Part shown: positions 61,048-64,000 of the stretch, in pieces
Layout of the letters: every line of letters begins with the position of its first letter
Numbering within the stretch: the stretch's first letter is position 1
DNA from: Scatophagus argus
Taxonomy: Eukaryota > Chordata > Actinopteri > Scatophagidae
Length of the DNA stretch: 64,000 bases
Assembly: GCF_020382885.2 (NCBI RefSeq)
Contig: NC_058495.1
Location: forward strand, 7,061,627 to 7,125,626
Direction: 5' to 3'
Program-made: the position numbers and the translations under genes
The notes under the pieces: generated by a model
Database searches by the model: none
Told to the model about the DNA's origin: nothing
What the model saw: only the letters and a program-made list of their open reading frames with translations

Positions 61048-64000
61048 TCACATGTGCTCTGGGTGTTTCTGCAAACATTTGATGAAATCTGTGACAGGGT
61101 GGCCATTGAAGCAGATCTGGTAAACAGCAGTGAAAAGAGGAAACCTGGAGGGGAAAAAATGATCTAAGAATGATGGAAATTATTAAAGGAACAGTTTGAC
61201 ATTTTGGGACATAAGCGTATTCACTTCATTGTCAAGTGTTAGATGAGAAGATTGGTATTTAGGTATGATACCAATGTTTTCTAGCTAACTCTAATCTAAT
61301 CTAACTCCCAGCAGAAAATGTATTAGCATGCATCTATTCATCCATTTTCTATATTGCTTATCCATGAAGTGTTGTTGTTGGTGGTGGGGGGCTATCCAAG
61401 CTGACTACGGGCGAGAGGCTGGACTGGTCGCCAGTCACTCGCAGACCTGACACACAAAGACAGACAACCACACACGCTCACACCTACGGGTAATGTAGAG
61501 TAGCCAGTTAACTTGATGAGCATGTTTTTGAGGTTGTGTTAGGAAAACTGAGTATCCAGAGAAAACACACAAAGGCAAAGTGGGAACATGCAAACCACCA
61601 CAGAAGCGGCTAACCACTGCACCACCATGTCGCTCCACATATTAGCGTATTTCACAAAATGGCAAACTGTTCATTTAAATACCATGGCAACTGATGCATA
61701 ACATGATGTGAACACAATTCGGTTTTGTTTTTTAAATATACCAAATGTACATTCAAATGCACTCCATAAAAGAAATGTATATCACTAATAGTAAAATGAT
61801 AAATAAGTCATCTTGTGACTAAAATCTCAAACTTACTTTTCCACCATGTTTTTCTGTTTCAGTATGTGGTGCACCTCAGTTGCAGTTGCTGGACCTTGAA
61901 GCTTCTGCCCATTCAGCAGCTCATTCTCTAACTGCTCAATGGTCTGAACAAAGAGAGACATTTGGTGACATTTTGGTGTTTGATATCATATCATGCTTAT
62001 CATAAGAACAGGGTGATCCAGAATTTGTTCCTCATACCTTGCCTGTTTTAGCAAAGGCCTCCCCAATCTTGCGGTTGCGTCCACCATAGCAGGTTGTGAT
62101 GAGGTCAGCGACGCCACAACTCTCCAGGAAGGTGGCAGGGGAGACGGGGCAATCTGTGCAGAAGACCCTGGCAAAGGCAATCATCTCCATCAGGCCCAGA
62201 CGAATCACTGCTGCCTTGGTGTTGTCGCCAAATCCCAGGCCATCACAGAAACCTGCTCCCACCGCTACAATGTTCTGCAACATTAGTAAAGAGGAGAGGC
62301 TGCTGGTATTCAGCTGCACTTGTTACATGTCAGGGTCAGGGTTACAGATATGTAGGCAAAAGATGAATATCAAAAGAAATATTGGCATGTTATCAACAAA
62401 TAATTCATAAACTAAAAAAACATTATCTTGTAAATGGACCTCTTTTGACCATACAGTATTCTTCACCATTACAGCTTTTTATGCAGCATTTATTTGTGTA
62501 TTATTAAATCTTGAAGAGCCTAAGCACGAACGTGACATTGACATTTCTGCTAGTGCTCAGGTGGTTGTTAAAATCAGAAAGCAACTTCGTGTGATGAAAG
62601 AGAAGCGCCAACCTTGAGTGCCCCACAGATCTCCACCACATCAGACTCTTCCACCACGGTCACACGGAAGTTGGTGGTCTGCATCAGCTCCTTCAACATG
62701 GGCCCATAAGCTTTGTCTTTGCACCCTGTGTGCAAAAATAATTATTAAATCATTATCAGTTTCCCCAGTATATCTTGTGTATCAAACAAGCAATAATGCA
62801 TCTTTAGAGCTGGACAGAAAAATTATGACTGTATTATACCAAAATACCAAAGTCCTCCTAAATATGCGTATAGGTGTGTTTAAACAGAGGACTTCACCCC
62901 ACAATCTTCCACTTCAAATAAAACAACATCAAAGGCCAACATACAAGATTTTTGTGTGCTCAATATGACATGCAGAGTCAGAATCTAGGGGCGACGGTGC
63001 TCTGGTTTGATGATAATTTTGTCATTTGTCATTTCTAGTAGACAGATACATTTTGTCCCTTAATTGTAGACATCTAATTAAAGAATTAATCATGTCAAAC
63101 ATTCATCTATCCTCCGTACCGATGGTTGTCTCACAGAACTTCTCCTCTGCGACCTCACTGGCAATGTTTGCTCCCATGAGGACCGTCGTGGTGATGCCCA
63201 GTTTCCCTCGGATGACCTCTGAGATCAGCTTCAGACCCTCTGGACCTGCATCGACACCCTACAGCACACAGATATGTTGGACCATAATACCGTATCTTTA
63301 CTGTACTCTTATATATATGTGTTTCACTACTGCTTAAGAACTGTTATACCACTACAGTATAAACACTGATGAGCCACAACATTAAAACCACTGACAGGTG
63401 AAGTGAATAACATTAATCATCTGAGTCTTGAGAAAGGCGCTTATAAATTTACAATGCAATGTTCTGCGTGGAAAACTGTTAAGCAGGTGGTTTTAATGTT
63501 GCAGCTGACTGGGGTATATTTATGTCATACATGACTATGCAACGTGTCTCAGGTTTGTTTGTCACTACTGTACACCATTCTACCTTAGTATAATATTTTT
63601 ATTACATTCTATTTTATTGTATTGTATATATATGTAAGATTTTATTCCAAAATTTTACCTCTGCGCTGTTTCATGTCTTTGGTTTTCTTTTTCTCATTTC
63701 TCATTTACTTGCTAGATTCTCTGACTATGTTGGAGGGAGCATAAGAACTTTATTGCCAACAACTGCTTCAGTGTAATTTGTTGTTCATTTCACAATTAAA
63801 ATACTCAAACTTGCACTTGGTGATAAAGAAAGCTAGAAGTAAGAGAAACATTACTTTGATGAGAGACATTCCTATGGCATCTTTCTTGATGTGGTCTTTA
63901 ATGGTGTCGCACACCCTCACAATGAACTGGTGAGGGACCACAAAGATCAGGATGTCAGCTCCTTTCACAGACTCAACCAGGTCTGGAACAGCCAGCTGAT
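61048..64000 (-). CDS. gpd1: cytosolic NAD-dependent glycerol-3-phosphate dehydrogenase, 3' part
   Basis: Reduces dihydroxyacetone phosphate to sn-glycerol 3-phosphate with NADH, linking glycolysis to lipid synthesis and the NADH shuttle. Six coding exons in the window (minus): 64000-63855 (cut by the edge), 63258-63120, 62725-62613, 62274-62038, 61943-61837, 61144-61048; in phase, about 278 codons of the usual 350. Seen: nucleotide-domain piece [32 protein letters not shown]; catalytic-domain [17 protein letters not shown] (its Lys is the family catalytic lysine); [30 protein letters not shown] (substrate Arg/Asn); and C-terminal QKHPEHM, as in animal GPD1. The N-terminal GxGxxG is beyond the right edge. 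Fishes carry several gpd1 copies, so the a/b/c paralogue is unassigned. Tandem with cers5. Confidence 0.93.
61187..61674. mobile_element. TTAA-flanked MITE split by a SINE
   Basis: Left end AGGAACAGTTTGACATTTTG and right end (reverse complement) ATGAACAGTTTGCCATTTTG are inverted repeats, flanked by TTAA at 61183-61186 and 61675-61678. The element is interrupted by a SINE at 61328-61639, so only about 175 bp is MITE. It lies in the last gpd1 intron (61145-61836). Confidence 0.8.
61328..61639 (-). mobile_element. tRNA-type SINE copy 2, nested in MITE
   Basis: Same family as 49970-50314 (GTAATGTAGAGTAGCCAGTTAAC and GGCTAACCACTGCACCACCATG phrases), but with a diverged head lacking the clear B box. 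Flanked by TATTAGC at 61321-61327 and 61640-61646, a probable 7 bp target-site duplication. Confidence 0.75.
63360..63516. mobile_element. short MITE in gpd1 intron
   Basis: Left end CACTGATGAGCCACAACATT and right end (reverse complement) CCCAGTCAGCTGCAACATTA share an inner 15 bp identical inverted repeat, CAACATTAAAACCAC. Flanked by TA-rich sequence, suggesting a TA target (Tc1/mariner-type). No coding capacity. Confidence 0.6.

Overview
This 64 kb window is nuclear DNA from a ray-finned fish, most likely a percomorph teleost. It is AT-rich and intron-rich, has CpG-rich promoters and vertebrate splice sites, and carries many repeats of teleost type. I reconstructed seven genes by hand from exon homology and splice sites; protein matches come from memory of vertebrate families, not from a database search.

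Layout. (1) 1-3.4 kb: first coding exon and promoter of vapb (minus strand, rest off the left edge). (2) 4.7-16.5 kb: rab22a (minus, seven coding exons, 194 aa) with a probable 3.5 kb 3'UTR that carries a MITE. (3) 16.5-17.0 kb: a compact divergent promoter shared by rab22a and ppp4r1l. (4) 17.0-32.9 kb: ppp4r1l (plus, 20 coding exons, 981 aa, intact) with a 2 kb 3'UTR. (5) 33.8-34.75 kb: bcdin3d (minus, two exons, 251 aa). (6) 34.75-36.7 kb: a divergent promoter and cox14 (plus, 58 aa), whose probable leader holds a 42-codon upstream ORF. (7) 36.8-59.3 kb: cers5 (minus, ten coding exons, 388 aa, 10 kb first intron). (8) 60.5-64 kb: the six 3'-terminal coding exons of gpd1 (minus; 5' part off the right edge).

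The left block (vapb, rab22a, ppp4r1l) corresponds to human 20q13.32, with the same order and orientation. The right block (bcdin3d, cox14, cers5, gpd1) corresponds to human 12q13.12. They meet tail to tail at about 33 kb, so a chromosome-scale synteny junction lies inside this window. In human, PPP4R1L is a pseudogene; here its reading frame is complete.

The genes form no single pathway. VAPB (ER contact sites), Rab22a (early endosome), CerS5 (ER ceramide synthesis) and Gpd1 (glycerol-3-phosphate) relate to membranes and lipids. Ppp4r1l is a PP4 regulatory subunit, Bcdin3d an RNA 5'-phosphate methyltransferase and Cox14 a cytochrome oxidase assembly factor. Repeats include TTAA-flanked MITEs, two tRNA-type SINEs (one nested inside a MITE), LINE 3' tails, a repeated hAT-like family and one perfect 22 bp-armed palindrome. 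I see no sign of a new multi-gene system. The most useful leads are the intact ppp4r1l, the synteny junction, the divergent promoter architecture, the cox14 upstream ORF and the CERS5/CERS6-mixed cers5.
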